DNA from: Chryseobacterium lacus
Lineage (GTDB): Bacteria > Bacteroidota > Bacteroidia > Flavobacteriales > Weeksellaceae
Reading direction: 5' to 3'
DNA: 64,000 bases
Assembly: GCF_003336205.1 (NCBI RefSeq)
Contig: NZ_QPIE01000003.1
Span: 62,001 to 126,000, forward strand
The notes under the pieces were generated by a model. That model was not told the DNA's origin. It was given only the letters and a program-made list of their open reading frames with translations, and ran no database searches. The position numbers and the translations under genes were made by a program. Positions 9,649 to 18,576 of this stretch are shown in pieces. How positions within the stretch are numbered: the first letter of the stretch is position 1; each line of letters begins with the position of its first letter.

Positions 9649-9879
9649 TTAGTCTTTTCTGCTGTTACTTCTTACGATAAAGGCAATCAAAACGATTAAA
9701 AGCAATGCACCTATCACCCAATATAACGGATTTGCCATCCATTCTTCAGTTGTGGTACTAGTGGTGGTAGTTTCAGTGATGGAAATGCTGTCTTGGGCAA
9801 AAGCCGCAATACTTGAAAGCAGCATAATAGTAAGCAACACGAGTTTTTCGGATTTTCTTTTTAATAATGAAGTTGTCAT
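9649..9879 (-). CDS. Small exported single-pass membrane protein, unknown function
   Basis: 76 residues, not recognised. A signal-peptide-like start (basic, then LVLLTIMLLSSIAAFAQ) is followed by a Ser/Thr-rich stretch with five or more Thr in a row-like pattern. A second membrane segment (WVIGALLLIVLIAFIV) and a basic tail RSNSRKD follow, so the C-terminus is probably cytoplasmic. Small proteins of this shape are common in Bacteroidota. It is convergent with queE and has no clear terminator. It is probably a real gene because of the coherent signal/anchor architecture. Confidence 0.6.
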   Translation of the reverse strand: MTTSLLKRKSEKLVLLTIMLLSSIAAFAQDSISITETTTTSTTTEEWMANPLYWVIGALLLIVLIAFIVRSNSRKD

Positions 9880-10046
9880 AATTTTATTTTTTAATAGTTG
9901 AATAATTGATAGGATGAGAATTTCAACTAGAGTGCCACAAAATCAAAATTTCTGAAATCATGTGAATCATATAATGAGATGTTATAATTTTGAAAATGGA
10001 ATTTTATCAATGATAAATCTTAAATTTACCAAAAACACAGGAAAAT

Positions 10047-10625
10047 ATGTTCAAATTAAAACTCCCGACTGATCCGCGCTGGGCGAATATCGCAGAATCC
10101 AATCTTCCTGAGATTCTGACGGATCACGCTTGGTGTGAGCAGAAAGCAGCCACCAATTCTATCACGCTCATTACTATGTTGCCGGAATATCCTGACATCG
10201 TTTCCGAACTTCTGGCCATTGCTCAGGAAGAACTGGATCATTTTCAGCAGGTTCATGAGATTATTAAAAAACGCGGTTATCAGCTTGGCAGAGCGAGGAA
10301 GGATGATTACGTAAATGATCTGGCCAAATTTATCATTCAGGGAAGCCGTGAAGATTTAATTATCGATAAAATGCTTTTTGCAGCCATGATAGAAGCCCGA
10401 AGTTGCGAGCGCTTTCGGGTGCTCACAGAAAATATAAAAGACGAAGAACTAAAAGTTTTTTATCGGGAATTAATGATCTCCGAGGCCAACCATTATACTA
10501 CATTCATTGGTTTCGCTCGGCAGTTGGGCGATCCTGAAAAAGTGAACGAACGATGGGAAGAATGGCTTGAATATGAAGCAAAAATCATCGCAGGATATGG
10601 AACCAGAGAAACAATACACGGATAA
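10047..10625 (+). CDS. miaE: tRNA-(ms2io6A)-hydroxylase, MiaE-like
   Basis: 192-residue ferritin-like diiron protein. MiaE hydroxylates the isopentenyl group of ms2i6A at tRNA position 37 using O2. The helical carboxylate/His iron ligands are visible as AQEELDHFQQVHEII, MIEARSCERFRVL and SEANHYTTFIGFA, which is the typical E/ExxH pattern repeated in a four-helix bundle. NSITLITMLPEYPDI near residue 40 matches the family entrance region. The 3' end overlaps the DUF502 gene by 29 bp. Confidence 0.9.
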   Translation: MFKLKLPTDPRWANIAESNLPEILTDHAWCEQKAATNSITLITMLPEYPDIVSELLAIAQEELDHFQQVHEIIKKRGYQLGRARKDDYVNDLAKFIIQGSREDLIIDKMLFAAMIEARSCERFRVLTENIKDEELKVFYRELMISEANHYTTFIGFARQLGDPEKVNERWEEWLEYEAKIIAGYGTRETIHG

Positions 10626-11259
10626 ACAAAGCTGGCTGCCGGCCAATGTGAAAAGAAAAAGAGATTTTCCGGGATTCTTCCTCAAGTCTTTTTTTCAGGG
10701 ATTGATGATTATCGGCCCGTTTGGGCTCACGGTTTTCGTCATCTGGTATATTATTTCTTCTATTGATAATCTTTTTCCTTCCGTTTCACATCAGTATCCG
10801 GGATTGGTTTTTATTTCTGTTATTACTCTCACCGCCATTCTGGGATTTTTGGGAAATAAATTCATTTTAGGAAGACTTTTGCTGGACAGAATCGATTTTC
10901 TTTTGGAAAAAACACCAGGCATCAAGCATATTTATACGCCTACAAAAGATGTGATGTCGTCCTTCGTTGGCGATAAAAAGAAATTCAACCATCCCGTTTG
11001 GGTAAAGACCAACGAACATCCCGAAATATGGAGAATTGGTTTCCTGACGCAACAAAACATGTTGGAGGTGAATAAAAATGAACACGTTGCGGTTTACCTT
11101 CCGCACTCTTATGCCATTTCCGGATGGGTCATTGTCACCAAAAAAGATAACATAGAACCTATTATTGGAATGAGTGCTGCAACAGCCATGAAATTTGCTG
11201 TAAGCGGTGGTGTAGCGGGATTTCACCTTGAAAAAAATATTTCCAAAACTGCGGAATAA
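10597..11259 (+). CDS. DUF502 family membrane protein
   Basis: 220 residues. Two membrane segments lie near the N-terminus (GLMIIGPFGLTVFVIWYIISS and an LVFISVITLTAILGFLGN region), followed by a soluble domain. The family features PGIKHIYTPTKDVMSSF and the FHLEKN end are present. DUF502 proteins are widespread in bacteria and of unknown biochemical role; a link to membrane transport or stress has been proposed for plant relatives (COV1-like). The ATG at 10597, preceded by CAGGAT, fits better than an upstream ATG at 10567. It overlaps miaE. Confidence 0.82.
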   Translation: MEPEKQYTDKQSWLPANVKRKRDFPGFFLKSFFQGLMIIGPFGLTVFVIWYIISSIDNLFPSVSHQYPGLVFISVITLTAILGFLGNKFILGRLLLDRIDFLLEKTPGIKHIYTPTKDVMSSFVGDKKKFNHPVWVKTNEHPEIWRIGFLTQQNMLEVNKNEHVAVYLPHSYAISGWVIVTKKDNIEPIIGMSAATAMKFAVSGGVAGFHLEKNISKTAE

Positions 11260-11312
11260 AATAAATTTACTATTAATATTACCAACCTTACTTACAGAAA
11301 ATATTTAACGAA

Positions 11313-12689
11313 ATGAACTTACCCTACGCTGAACCTTACAGAATTAAAATGATCGAAGAAATTCGTCAATCCACAAAAGAAGAAAGAGAAGAATGGCTGA
11401 AAAAAGCAAACTTCAATCTTTTTAATTTAAAATCTTCACAAGTATTTATAGATCTGCTCACCGACAGCGGCACAGGTGCCATGAGCGACAAGCAATGGGG
11501 TGCGCTGATGACTGGCGACGAAAGCTACGCAGGTTCCCGCTCTTTTGAAGCACTTCACAATACTGTTCAGAAAATTACAGGATTTCCTTACCTTTTGCCT
11601 ACTCACCAAGGTAGAGCTGCCGAAAATGTTCTATTTTCTGTCTTGGTAAAAGAGGACGATGTGATTCCCGGAAATTCTCATTTTGACACGACAAAAGGCC
11701 ATATCGAAATCAGGAAAGCGCACGCAATAGATTGTACCATAGACGAGGCTTTTGACATCAAAAACCTTCATCCTTTTAAAGGAAATATCGATCTGGAAAA
11801 ACTGGAGAAAGTATATCAAACCTATCCAAAAGATAAAATTCCTTTTTGTCTCATTACGATTACCTGCAATACTTCCGGAGGACAGCCTGTTTCTATCAAG
11901 AATATAAAAGAGGTAAAAGAACTTTCTGACCGTTACGGAATTCCTATTTATTTCGACAGTGCGCGGTATGCAGAAAACGCCTATTTCATCAAACGAAGAG
12001 AGGAAGGTCAGCAACACAGAAGTATCAAAGAAATTTGTCGCGAAATTTTTTCCTACGGAGAAGGAATGACGATGAGTTCTAAAAAAGACGGCTTGGTGAA
12101 CATCGGTGGATTTATTGCACTGAATAACGAAGAAGTTTTTCAAAAAGCGTCCAATTTTACTATTATTTATGAAGGTTTCATCACGTATGGCGGACTGGCT
12201 GGAAGAGATATGTCGGCTCTATCCGTTGGTCTGGATGAAGCTACCGAACTAGAGTACCTAGAAAGCAGAATTTCACAAGTTGAATATCTCGGAAATAAAT
12301 TAATGGAATTTGGAATTCCGGTTCAAAAACCGATCGGTGGACATGCCGTTTTCATTGATGCATTGAAATTCTTGCCCAATGTTCCAAGAGAGGAATTTCC
12401 TGCACAAACACTGGGGTTGGAATTGTATAAAGAAGCCGGAATCCGGGGTGTAGAAATCGGGACGCTATTGGCAGACCGTGATCCCGAAACAAGAGAAAAC
12501 CGATATCCGAAACTGGAGCTTTTGCGTTTGGCTATTCCGCGTCGCACCTACACTAATAATCACATGGATTACATTGCGGTGGCATTAAAAAATGTTTTTG
12601 AGAGAAGAAATGAAATCACCAAAGGATATCAAATCACCTGGGAACCGGAAATTTTGCGTCATTTTACAGTGAAGCTGAAAGAAGCGTAG
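11313..12689 (+). CDS. tnaA: Tryptophanase (tryptophan indole-lyase)
   Basis: 458-residue PLP enzyme cleaving L-tryptophan to indole, pyruvate and ammonia. TDSGTGAMSDKQW and the PLP lysine in MSSKKDGLVNIGG are intact. Residues that separate tryptophanase from tyrosine phenol-lyase favour tryptophanase. FDTTKGH has Asp where TPL has Thr. RGVEIG has Val and Ile where TPL has Met and Arg. RHFTVKLKE near the end has His where TPL has Phe. Only 53 bp separate it from DUF502, with no room for a tnaC-type leader peptide. No tryptophan permease gene is adjacent. A perfect terminator follows. Confidence 0.93.
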   Translation: MNLPYAEPYRIKMIEEIRQSTKEEREEWLKKANFNLFNLKSSQVFIDLLTDSGTGAMSDKQWGALMTGDESYAGSRSFEALHNTVQKITGFPYLLPTHQGRAAENVLFSVLVKEDDVIPGNSHFDTTKGHIEIRKAHAIDCTIDEAFDIKNLHPFKGNIDLEKLEKVYQTYPKDKIPFCLITITCNTSGGQPVSIKNIKEVKELSDRYGIPIYFDSARYAENAYFIKRREEGQQHRSIKEICREIFSYGEGMTMSSKKDGLVNIGGFIALNNEEVFQKASNFTIIYEGFITYGGLAGRDMSALSVGLDEATELEYLESRISQVEYLGNKLMEFGIPVQKPIGGHAVFIDALKFLPNVPREEFPAQTLGLELYKEAGIRGVEIGTLLADRDPETRENRYPKLELLRLAIPRRTYTNNHMDYIAVALKNVFERRNEITKGYQITWEPEILRHFTVKLKEA

Positions 12690-12703
12690 AAGAACAGCAC
12701 AAA

Positions 12704-12742
12704 AAATCCCGGAACTGAAAAGCTTTCCGGGATTTACTTTTT
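12704..12742 (+). terminator. Rho-independent terminator after tnaA
   Basis: Perfect 11-bp stem (12704-12714 with 12725-12735), 10-base loop, then ACTTTTT. The A-rich left flank could also let it end transcripts from the opposite strand. Confidence 0.85.
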
Positions 12743-12756
12743 AGGTTATGAATAAT

Positions 12757-13284
12757 TTATTCAGCAGTAGCACGGTTTCTGTTCAGGTCAAAAGATGCGC
12801 CTACGAGAAATGCAAACTGATTGTTCAATAAACGGTAGCCCGTCGCATCCGTATTGAATCTCGCGATAGGAAACTGAGTTTCTGCAAAAATCCCGAATCC
12901 TTTATCAAAGAAATATCGAACTCCCGCATGGCCACCGAAATTCTTCAGTCCAAGGTTCAGTCCCGGATAAATATCGAAATTTTCAGGAAGACCAATAACA
13001 CCACCCAAGTGTGCGCTGGCTCTGGCTTTTACATCAAACCGATGTTCCGCCATAATTTTATCCCCAATGACATTTTCTTTAGCTCCCAGCAGATAACCAG
13101 CCTGTGCTCCAACAGAAAAACTTTCGCCCAAACCATAATCCAAAGACACCATAATTCCGGTTCCTCCGCTTTGCAAATTCGCACCAATATTCAATCGGAG
13201 GTCTCCCTCACCTCTATAGGCACTGTTTTGTGCATAGGCAAATCCTAAACTTAAAATGGAAACTGCTAATAATAATTTCTTCAT
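12757..13284 (-). CDS. Small outer-membrane beta-barrel-like protein (DUF6646-like)
   Basis: 175 residues. A cleavable signal peptide (MKKLLLAVSILSLGFAYAQ) is followed by alternating glycine/aromatic strands, for example DYGLGESFSVGAQAGYLLGA and HAGVRYFFDKGFGIFAETQFP, typical of an eight-stranded porin-like barrel. The assignment to DUF6646 is from memory and less certain. Function is unknown. A TATCTTTG box at 13305-13312 lies 20 bases upstream of the start. The gene is convergent with tnaA. Confidence 0.75.
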   Translation of the reverse strand: MKKLLLAVSILSLGFAYAQNSAYRGEGDLRLNIGANLQSGGTGIMVSLDYGLGESFSVGAQAGYLLGAKENVIGDKIMAEHRFDVKARASAHLGGVIGLPENFDIYPGLNLGLKNFGGHAGVRYFFDKGFGIFAETQFPIARFNTDATGYRLLNNQFAFLVGASFDLNRNRATAE

Positions 13285-13304
13285 ATTTTATATTTTTTAT
13301 CCGA

Positions 13305-13312
13305 CAAAGATA
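13305..13312 (-). promoter_or_regulatory. -7 promoter box of barrel protein gene
   Basis: TATCTTTG on the minus strand, directly beside the stop codon of the upstream sugar dehydrogenase gene (13315), so the barrel gene probably has its own transcript. Confidence 0.5.
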
Positions 13313-13314
13313 CC

Positions 13315-14538
13315 CTATTTTGGAGAAACTTTATACAGTTTGCCGCTGTCCGTAATACCGTACAGATTTCCATCATGGCCATTCAAAACATCTCTGAATC
13401 TTTCATTTTCGTCTTCTAATAACCATTCTTCGCCGGTTACTTTGTCATTCTCTATCACAAGCCGAATAATTTTTTTTCCGCTAAGGCAGGCAATCATTAA
13501 ATTATTTTTCCATTCCGCAATATTTCCGGTATAAAAATCAATCCCGCTGGGAGAAACGGAAGGATCCCAGAAATAAACCGGTTGTTCCAATCCGTCTTTC
13601 TGCCCGATTCCTTCGCCAATGGTTTTTCCGCTGTATTCTTCGCCGTAAGTAATCGTTGGCCAGCCATAATTGATTCCAGGTTTTATGAGGTTCACTTCAT
13701 CCCCTCCTTTGGGCCCCATTTCAGCCTGCCATAACGCTCCCGTTGTCGGATGAAATGCAATACCTTGCGGATTTCTGATTCCTGTAGCATAAATTTCCGG
13801 TTTCCAGCTCGGTATATTTGGATTTCCTGCAGCTGCTTTTCCTTCTTTATTTATTTTAAGAATTTTTCCTAAATAACCACTTTGATCTTGTGCCAAATGA
13901 CGCGTTGCCATATCTGACCGTTCTCCTGTAGTTACGAATAAATTTCCGTCTTTATCAAAAATAATTCTGCTTCCGTAGTGTTTATCACCATCATAAGTTG
14001 GAACTGCACGAAAGATCACCACCGGATTTTCAACTGATTTCTCGTCAGCAGATAATTTTCCTTTCGCTACGGCTGTATGATTTCCGTTGCTAACTGGTTC
14101 TGAAAAAGTCCAGTATATCATTCTGTTGTTTTTAAAATCAGGATCTAAAGCGACATCTAAAAGACCACCTTGCCCTTTATCATCCACTTTTGGAAATCCG
14201 TCGACGGTAAGTTTTGTTTTACCATCTTTTGAAACAATAATCATAGATCCTGATTTTTCGGTGATCAAAAATCTTCCGTCCGGTAAATTAATAATTCCCC
14301 AAGGTTTCCCGAGACCGGAAGCGATTACCTGAGCTTCATACGGAACCGATGTTTTCACGCCTTTTACCCTGGTTTGCCCTTCATAAGCAGCCGGAATATC
14401 AGTATTTCTCTTATCACTTTCCGGATTTGGGAGGGCTGTTCCAACCGCTTCCGAAGATCCGTTTTGGCTTTTGGTATTGTTTTGGCAACCTGCAAGAAAT
14501 AATGTCGCCACAGCCAGAAATTTAAATGCACTGTTCAT
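13315..14538 (-). CDS. PQQ-dependent sugar dehydrogenase family lipoprotein
   Basis: 407 residues. A lipoprotein signal ends in LFLAGC (Cys18), so the protein is likely anchored in the outer membrane or periplasm. The rest is a six-bladed beta-propeller of the soluble aldose dehydrogenase (YliI/Asd) family. Recognisable pieces are GLGKPWGIINLPDGRFLITEK, GGLLDVALDPDF, HYGSRIIFDKDGNLFVTTGER, RNPQGIAFHP, EMGPKGGDEVN and YGWPTITYG. Members oxidise aldoses with PQQ when supplied with the cofactor. No pqq genes are in this window, so the source of PQQ is unknown here. Confidence 0.87.
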   Translation of the reverse strand: MNSAFKFLAVATLFLAGCQNNTKSQNGSSEAVGTALPNPESDKRNTDIPAAYEGQTRVKGVKTSVPYEAQVIASGLGKPWGIINLPDGRFLITEKSGSMIIVSKDGKTKLTVDGFPKVDDKGQGGLLDVALDPDFKNNRMIYWTFSEPVSNGNHTAVAKGKLSADEKSVENPVVIFRAVPTYDGDKHYGSRIIFDKDGNLFVTTGERSDMATRHLAQDQSGYLGKILKINKEGKAAAGNPNIPSWKPEIYATGIRNPQGIAFHPTTGALWQAEMGPKGGDEVNLIKPGINYGWPTITYGEEYSGKTIGEGIGQKDGLEQPVYFWDPSVSPSGIDFYTGNIAEWKNNLMIACLSGKKIIRLVIENDKVTGEEWLLEDENERFRDVLNGHDGNLYGITDSGKLYKVSPK

Positions 14539-14654
14539 TTATTCAAATTTTAGTAAAAATAGTTCTTTTCTGAATTGACAGGTTATAGCTTTTATGCTTA
14601 TTGTTTCAAAATTAATTAGAACCATGATGGGCTGACATTACTTTTTTCTTTTTG

Positions 14655-14662
14655 TATTTTTG
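14655..14662 (+). promoter_or_regulatory. -7 promoter box of uvrB (leaderless type)
   Basis: TATTTTTG, four bases, then the uvrB ATG at 14667. It predicts a transcript starting at the A of the ATG. Confidence 0.6.
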
Positions 14663-14666
14663 AACA

Positions 14667-16658
14667 ATGAAATTTAATCTCCATTCCAACTTTAAACCAA
14701 CTGGTGATCAGCCCCAAGCAATTGAAAAATTGACAAAGGGAATAGAAACCGGCGAAAAATATCAGACTCTTCTGGGTGTAACAGGCTCCGGAAAAACTTT
14801 TACCATAGCCAATGTTGTGAATAACATTCAGCGACCAACCATCGTTTTAGCACACAATAAAACATTGGCAGCACAACTTTTTATGGAGTTCAAGGAATTT
14901 TTCCCGGAAAATGCCATTGAATATTTTGTTTCCTATTACGACTATTATCAGCCGGAAGCGTACATTGCTTCGAGCGGAACCTACATCGAAAAAGACCTTT
15001 CCATCAATGAAGAAGTTGAGAAACTAAGACTTTCGGCAACGGCAAGTTTGCTTTCCGGAAGGCGGGATGTTCTGATAGTTGCCTCCGTTTCCTGTATTTA
15101 CGGTATCGGAAACCCAAACGAATTTCATAAATCCCTTATTTCAATTGCGGTTGGTGATAAAGTGACCAGAACTGCGCTATTGCATTCGTTGGTTAATGCT
15201 TTATATGCCAGAACATTGAATGAGTTTCAGCGAGGAACTTTCAGGGTGAAAGGCGATGTTATTGATATTTTCCCAGCGTATGCGGACAATGCTGTTCGGG
15301 TTCATTTTTTTGGGGATGTGATCGAGAAAATTCAAACTTTTGATCCGGTTTCAGGAAATGTGGAAAGTAATTTCGACCAAATTCAAATCTATCCTGCCAA
15401 TCTTTTTGTGACTTCAAAAGAAACGTTAAACGGTGCCATTCGGGATATTCAGGATGATTTGGTAAAACAAGTAGACTTTTTCAACAGCATTGAAAAACCT
15501 CTGGAAGCCAAGCGTTTACAGGAGCGTACAGAGTTGGATTTAGAAATGATTAAAGAACTCGGATATTGTTCCGGAATTGAAAATTATTCCCGCTATCTTG
15601 ACGGAAGGTTGCCCGGCTCAAGGCCTTTTTGTCTGTTAGACTACTTTCCACGAGATTTTCTCATGGTAATTGATGAATCTCACGCGACAATCCCGCAAGT
15701 TCACGCGATGTACGGCGGCGACCGCAGCCGTAAAGAAGCCTTGGTAGAATATGGTTTCCGGCTTCCGGCTGCGATGGACAACCGTCCTTTGAAGTTTGAA
15801 GAATTTGAGGGAATGCAAAACCAGGTGATTTATGTATCCGCAACACCGGCAGATTACGAACTGGAAAAAACCGGCGGTGAATATGTGGAACAGATCATCC
15901 GTCCGACGGGACTTCTGGATCCTGTGATCGATATTCGGCCGACGATTAATCAAATTGATGATTTGATGGAAGAAATTCAAAAACGGGCAGAAATTGATGA
16001 ACGCGTTTTGGTGACAACGCTTACTAAGAAAATGGCGGAAGAACTCACAAAATACTTTACAAGATTTGGAATCAGAAGCAGATACATTCATTCTGATGTG
16101 GAAACTTTGGAGCGGATCCAGATCATGCAGGATTTACGCACCGGGCTTTTTGACGTTCTGATTGGAGTGAATCTTTTGAGGGAAGGCCTGGATTTACCTG
16201 AAGTTTCTCTTGTTGCAATATTAGATGCAGACAAGGAAGGAATGCTGAGGTCAAGACGTTCGATGATTCAGACTATTGGGCGGGCTGCAAGAAATATCAA
16301 CGGAAGAGCAATATTGTATGCGGATAAAATCACAAAAAGCATGCAAGCTGCCATCGATGAAACCAATTATCGACGAGATAAACAGATGCAATACAATCTG
16401 GAAAATAATATTGTTCCAACTCAGATTAACAAAAAAATATCTGAAGCTTTGGTGGGAAGAGCTAAAGATTTCCCTGATGAAAAATATACGCAGAAAGAGA
16501 TCTTAAAACAGGTTGCTGAACAGCGCGAAACTTATGGCGAAGCGGATTTGGATAAGCTCATTGCTGAAAAACAGAAAGCCATGGAAGCAGCTGCGAAAAA
16601 TCTTGATTTTATAAAAGCTGCGAAATTACGTGATGAAATTGCTGTACTTAAAGGTTAG
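14667..16658 (+). CDS. uvrB: UvrABC system protein B
   Basis: 663-residue helicase-like subunit of nucleotide excision repair. UvrB is loaded on damaged DNA by UvrA and recruits UvrC. Walker A is GVTGSGKTF near residue 38, followed by VLAHNKTLAAQL. The damage-probing beta-hairpin region YYDYYQPEAYI is present, as are DESHATIPQ (Walker B), the YVSATP motif and RAARNINGRAILYAD (motif VI). The C-terminal UVR helix pair that binds UvrC (EKQKAMEAAAKNLDFIKAA) is complete. Length is normal. Confidence 0.98.
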   Translation: MKFNLHSNFKPTGDQPQAIEKLTKGIETGEKYQTLLGVTGSGKTFTIANVVNNIQRPTIVLAHNKTLAAQLFMEFKEFFPENAIEYFVSYYDYYQPEAYIASSGTYIEKDLSINEEVEKLRLSATASLLSGRRDVLIVASVSCIYGIGNPNEFHKSLISIAVGDKVTRTALLHSLVNALYARTLNEFQRGTFRVKGDVIDIFPAYADNAVRVHFFGDVIEKIQTFDPVSGNVESNFDQIQIYPANLFVTSKETLNGAIRDIQDDLVKQVDFFNSIEKPLEAKRLQERTELDLEMIKELGYCSGIENYSRYLDGRLPGSRPFCLLDYFPRDFLMVIDESHATIPQVHAMYGGDRSRKEALVEYGFRLPAAMDNRPLKFEEFEGMQNQVIYVSATPADYELEKTGGEYVEQIIRPTGLLDPVIDIRPTINQIDDLMEEIQKRAEIDERVLVTTLTKKMAEELTKYFTRFGIRSRYIHSDVETLERIQIMQDLRTGLFDVLIGVNLLREGLDLPEVSLVAILDADKEGMLRSRRSMIQTIGRAARNINGRAILYADKITKSMQAAIDETNYRRDKQMQYNLENNIVPTQINKKISEALVGRAKDFPDEKYTQKEILKQVAEQRETYGEADLDKLIAEKQKAMEAAAKNLDFIKAAKLRDEIAVLKG

Positions 16659-16682
16659 AACGACTTCTTCGTTCACTGTTTC

Positions 16683-16943
16683 TTAAAATCTGAAAATCTT
16701 CTTTTTGGGCGAGTCATTATTCTTCGTATTTCCACGTAGCGGTGTTAGCAAATCCATTAAACCGTTAATTTTAATTTCGTAAATCGTAGAAAGTTGCATC
16801 CCGAGTTTACCTTTCGGGAAACCGCCGTTACGCATGAACCATTCAAGATAAGAAACAGGCAAATCGGCTAAAACGGTATCTTTATACTTACCGAACGGCA
16901 TTCTAACAACACAGATTTCTTTCAAAATTTCAGGTTTAAACAC
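16683..16943 (-). CDS. DUF3820 family protein, GTG start
   Basis: 86 residues. The core MPFGKYKDTVLADLPVSYLEWFxxNGGFPKGKLG is the DUF3820 signature (a small family once called putative quorum-sensing-regulated virulence factor). Biochemical function is unknown. The first in-frame start that includes the usual N-terminal PEILKEIC segment is a GTG at 16943; the next ATG would remove 13 residues. The C-terminal tail is basic. It converges on uvrB with only 24 bp between the stop codons. Confidence 0.8.
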   Translation of the reverse strand: MFKPEILKEICVVRMPFGKYKDTVLADLPVSYLEWFMRNGGFPKGKLGMQLSTIYEIKINGLMDLLTPLRGNTKNNDSPKKKIFRF

Positions 16944-17015
16944 TGATACTAATATTTGGTCTTTAAAAATAAGAAATCATTATAATTCTATAAGGTTTTC
17001 GTTAAACAATATTTT

Positions 17016-17023
17016 TATATTTG
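17016..17023 (+). promoter_or_regulatory. -7 promoter box
   Basis: TATATTTG, 22 bases before the ATG of the 114-residue protein at 17046. Confidence 0.5.
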
Positions 17024-17045
17024 ATCATCACAAATTAAAAATACA

Positions 17046-17390
17046 ATGGAAAAACCAAAACCGATGCTCACCATGAGCCAAATAATGAGTAAGCTTGCAG
17101 ATAAAGGAATTACGAATGAATTTCGGATGCATGAAAATCTGCAGATGATTTTGGAAGGTAATGAGCATGCTTACCAGCCAGAAGATTTAAAAATATTAAA
17201 AACTTTCCGTTTTGAAGGTGACAGCAGCCCGGAAGATAATGCAGTACTTTATGTAGTTGTAGATCAGAAGGGAAACAAAGGAATTATTATCGATTCTTAT
17301 GGCGCGGAAAGCAATTATCCCGGTGAAGAATTCGATAATTTCCTTCGGAATATTCCTGTAGATGAAGATGATGAATATAATTTCTATTGA
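17046..17390 (+). CDS. Small conserved protein, unknown function
   Basis: 114 residues. An N-terminal helix (MSQIMSKLADKGITNEF) is followed by an alpha/beta core with YQPEDLKILKTFRFEGDSSPEDNAVLYVVV and KGIIIDSYGAESNY, and a strongly acidic C-terminus. It resembles small Bacteroidota proteins that some databases label phosphoribosylpyrophosphate synthetase. That label is not supported here: the protein is far too short and has no PRPP-binding motif. It has its own promoter box and converges on the DUF59 gene. Confidence 0.72.
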   Translation: MEKPKPMLTMSQIMSKLADKGITNEFRMHENLQMILEGNEHAYQPEDLKILKTFRFEGDSSPEDNAVLYVVVDQKGNKGIIIDSYGAESNYPGEEFDNFLRNIPVDEDDEYNFY

Positions 17391-17406
17391 TCAACTGTAT
17401 TTCAAA

Positions 17407-17736
17407 TCAGAATAAAATTCCAAGTTCGAATTTCGCTTCTTCACTCATCATATCTTTATGCCATGCCGGTTCAAAAGTAAGTTCCAGATCCACAGATTTC
17501 ACACCTTCTACGCCGGCTACTTTTTCTTTCACTTCGGCGGGCATACTTTCAGCAACGGGGCAATTAGGCGTTGTTAAAGTCATCACTACTTTTACCTCGG
17601 CTTCATCAGAAATCTGTATATCGTAAATAAGTCCTAATTCATAAATATCGACCGGTATTTCAGGGTCATAAACGGTTTTGAGTGCTTTAATAATATTATC
17701 GCCTAAATTGGCTATTTGTTCGTCATTTAACTTCAT
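17407..17736 (-). CDS. DUF59 / MIP18-family Fe-S assembly protein (SufT-like)
   Basis: 109 residues, a single DUF59 domain. DPEIPVDIYELGLIYDI and MTLTTPNCPVAESMP, with the conserved Cys, are the family hallmarks. Stand-alone members (SufT, or PaaD-like in other contexts) help mature iron-sulfur proteins. No suf genes are adjacent and no paa genes are in the window, so SufT-like is the better guess. It follows the exonuclease gene by 27 bp on the same strand and may be co-transcribed with it. Confidence 0.88.
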   Translation of the reverse strand: MKLNDEQIANLGDNIIKALKTVYDPEIPVDIYELGLIYDIQISDEAEVKVVMTLTTPNCPVAESMPAEVKEKVAGVEGVKSVDLELTFEPAWHKDMMSEEAKFELGILF

Positions 17737-17763
17737 AATTCAAAATTTTTGCCGCATCCTGAA

Positions 17764-18462
17764 TTATTCCTCTTTTTTAATAAGCAATTCTTCCTGTCTC
17801 ATTCTGCGGAAAATATTGGCCAAAGTTAAGACATCTTTCTCACAATATTGAACGATTCTAAATAAATCTTTATCAATATAATAGATTGATGAAACCTGTG
17901 AACCATCGATATCGTCCTTAGGCGTAGGGATTTGAAATACATGAGCAAGAAGTTCCAACGAAATATACGATTTATAATCCCCGAATTTCCAGAGCTCCAT
18001 TGTATCAATATGTGGAATTTCCCAGGGTTTCTTTCCGTACATCTGAAACGGGATCGGAGGCTGCATTCCGTTAATTAGAAAACGACGGGCAATCCACGGA
18101 AAATCAAATTCTTTTCCGTTATGTGCACACAAGATGGAATCTCTTAATTTAGGTCTGTTAAAAATTTCACCAAACTCTTCCAGCAAAACTTTTTCATCGT
18201 CTCCATAAAAGCTTTTAATAAGAAGTTTTCCGTTTTTCTCTATTTTTCCGATAGAGATACAAATAATCTTCCCAAATTCTGCCATCACACCCGCTCGTTC
18301 CTGATAAAAGTCTTCCGCTGTCAATTCGTTTTTACGTTGATGAAAAGTTTTTTTGTCCCAGAGTTTTTTCTCGGAATCGGGAAGATCTTCCCAAGCTGAA
18401 GCGTTCGGTACGGTTTCGATATCCAGAAACAACACTTTTTCGATGGGAATATTTTGTATCAT
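17764..18462 (-). CDS. Predicted 3'-5' exonuclease, DnaQ-like (PolB-associated type)
   Basis: 232 residues with a DEDDy exonuclease fold. FLDIETVPN near residue 13 is ExoI. ILCAHNGKEFDFPWIARRF is ExoII with its Asp. YCEKDVLTLANIF, late in the protein, supplies the Tyr and Asp of ExoIII. It matches the PF10108-type family of predicted 3'-5' exonucleases related to DNA polymerase B exonuclease domains. Its role in repair or RNA processing is unknown. A TACTTTTG box at 18552-18559 would give a leader of about 85 bases. Confidence 0.87.
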   Translation of the reverse strand: MIQNIPIEKVLFLDIETVPNASAWEDLPDSEKKLWDKKTFHQRKNELTAEDFYQERAGVMAEFGKIICISIGKIEKNGKLLIKSFYGDDEKVLLEEFGEIFNRPKLRDSILCAHNGKEFDFPWIARRFLINGMQPPIPFQMYGKKPWEIPHIDTMELWKFGDYKSYISLELLAHVFQIPTPKDDIDGSQVSSIYYIDKDLFRIVQYCEKDVLTLANIFRRMRQEELLIKKEE

Positions 18463-18551
18463 TTTTGTAAAATTGTTTAGTTGAAATGAATTTTTCTATT
18501 GTTTCTAAAATAAATTATCTAGTCGTCAAGTTATGTTCCTCAGCAGATAAA

Positions 18552-18559
18552 CAAAAGTA
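18552..18559 (-). promoter_or_regulatory. Candidate -7 promoter box upstream of exonuclease gene
   Basis: TACTTTTG on the minus strand, about 90 bases before the exonuclease ATG and just downstream, in the direction of transcription, of a strong hairpin. Confidence 0.45.
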
Positions 18560-18576
18560 ACGATAAAAATGAAGTG

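Noticed and set aside
11631-12143. 170-codon open frame on the minus strand inside tnaA.
   Set aside because: Opposite a complete tryptophanase gene with all signature residues.
17046-17390. Label phosphoribosylpyrophosphate synthetase for the 114-residue protein.
   Set aside because: The protein is far too short and lacks the PRPP-binding motif. I keep it as unknown.
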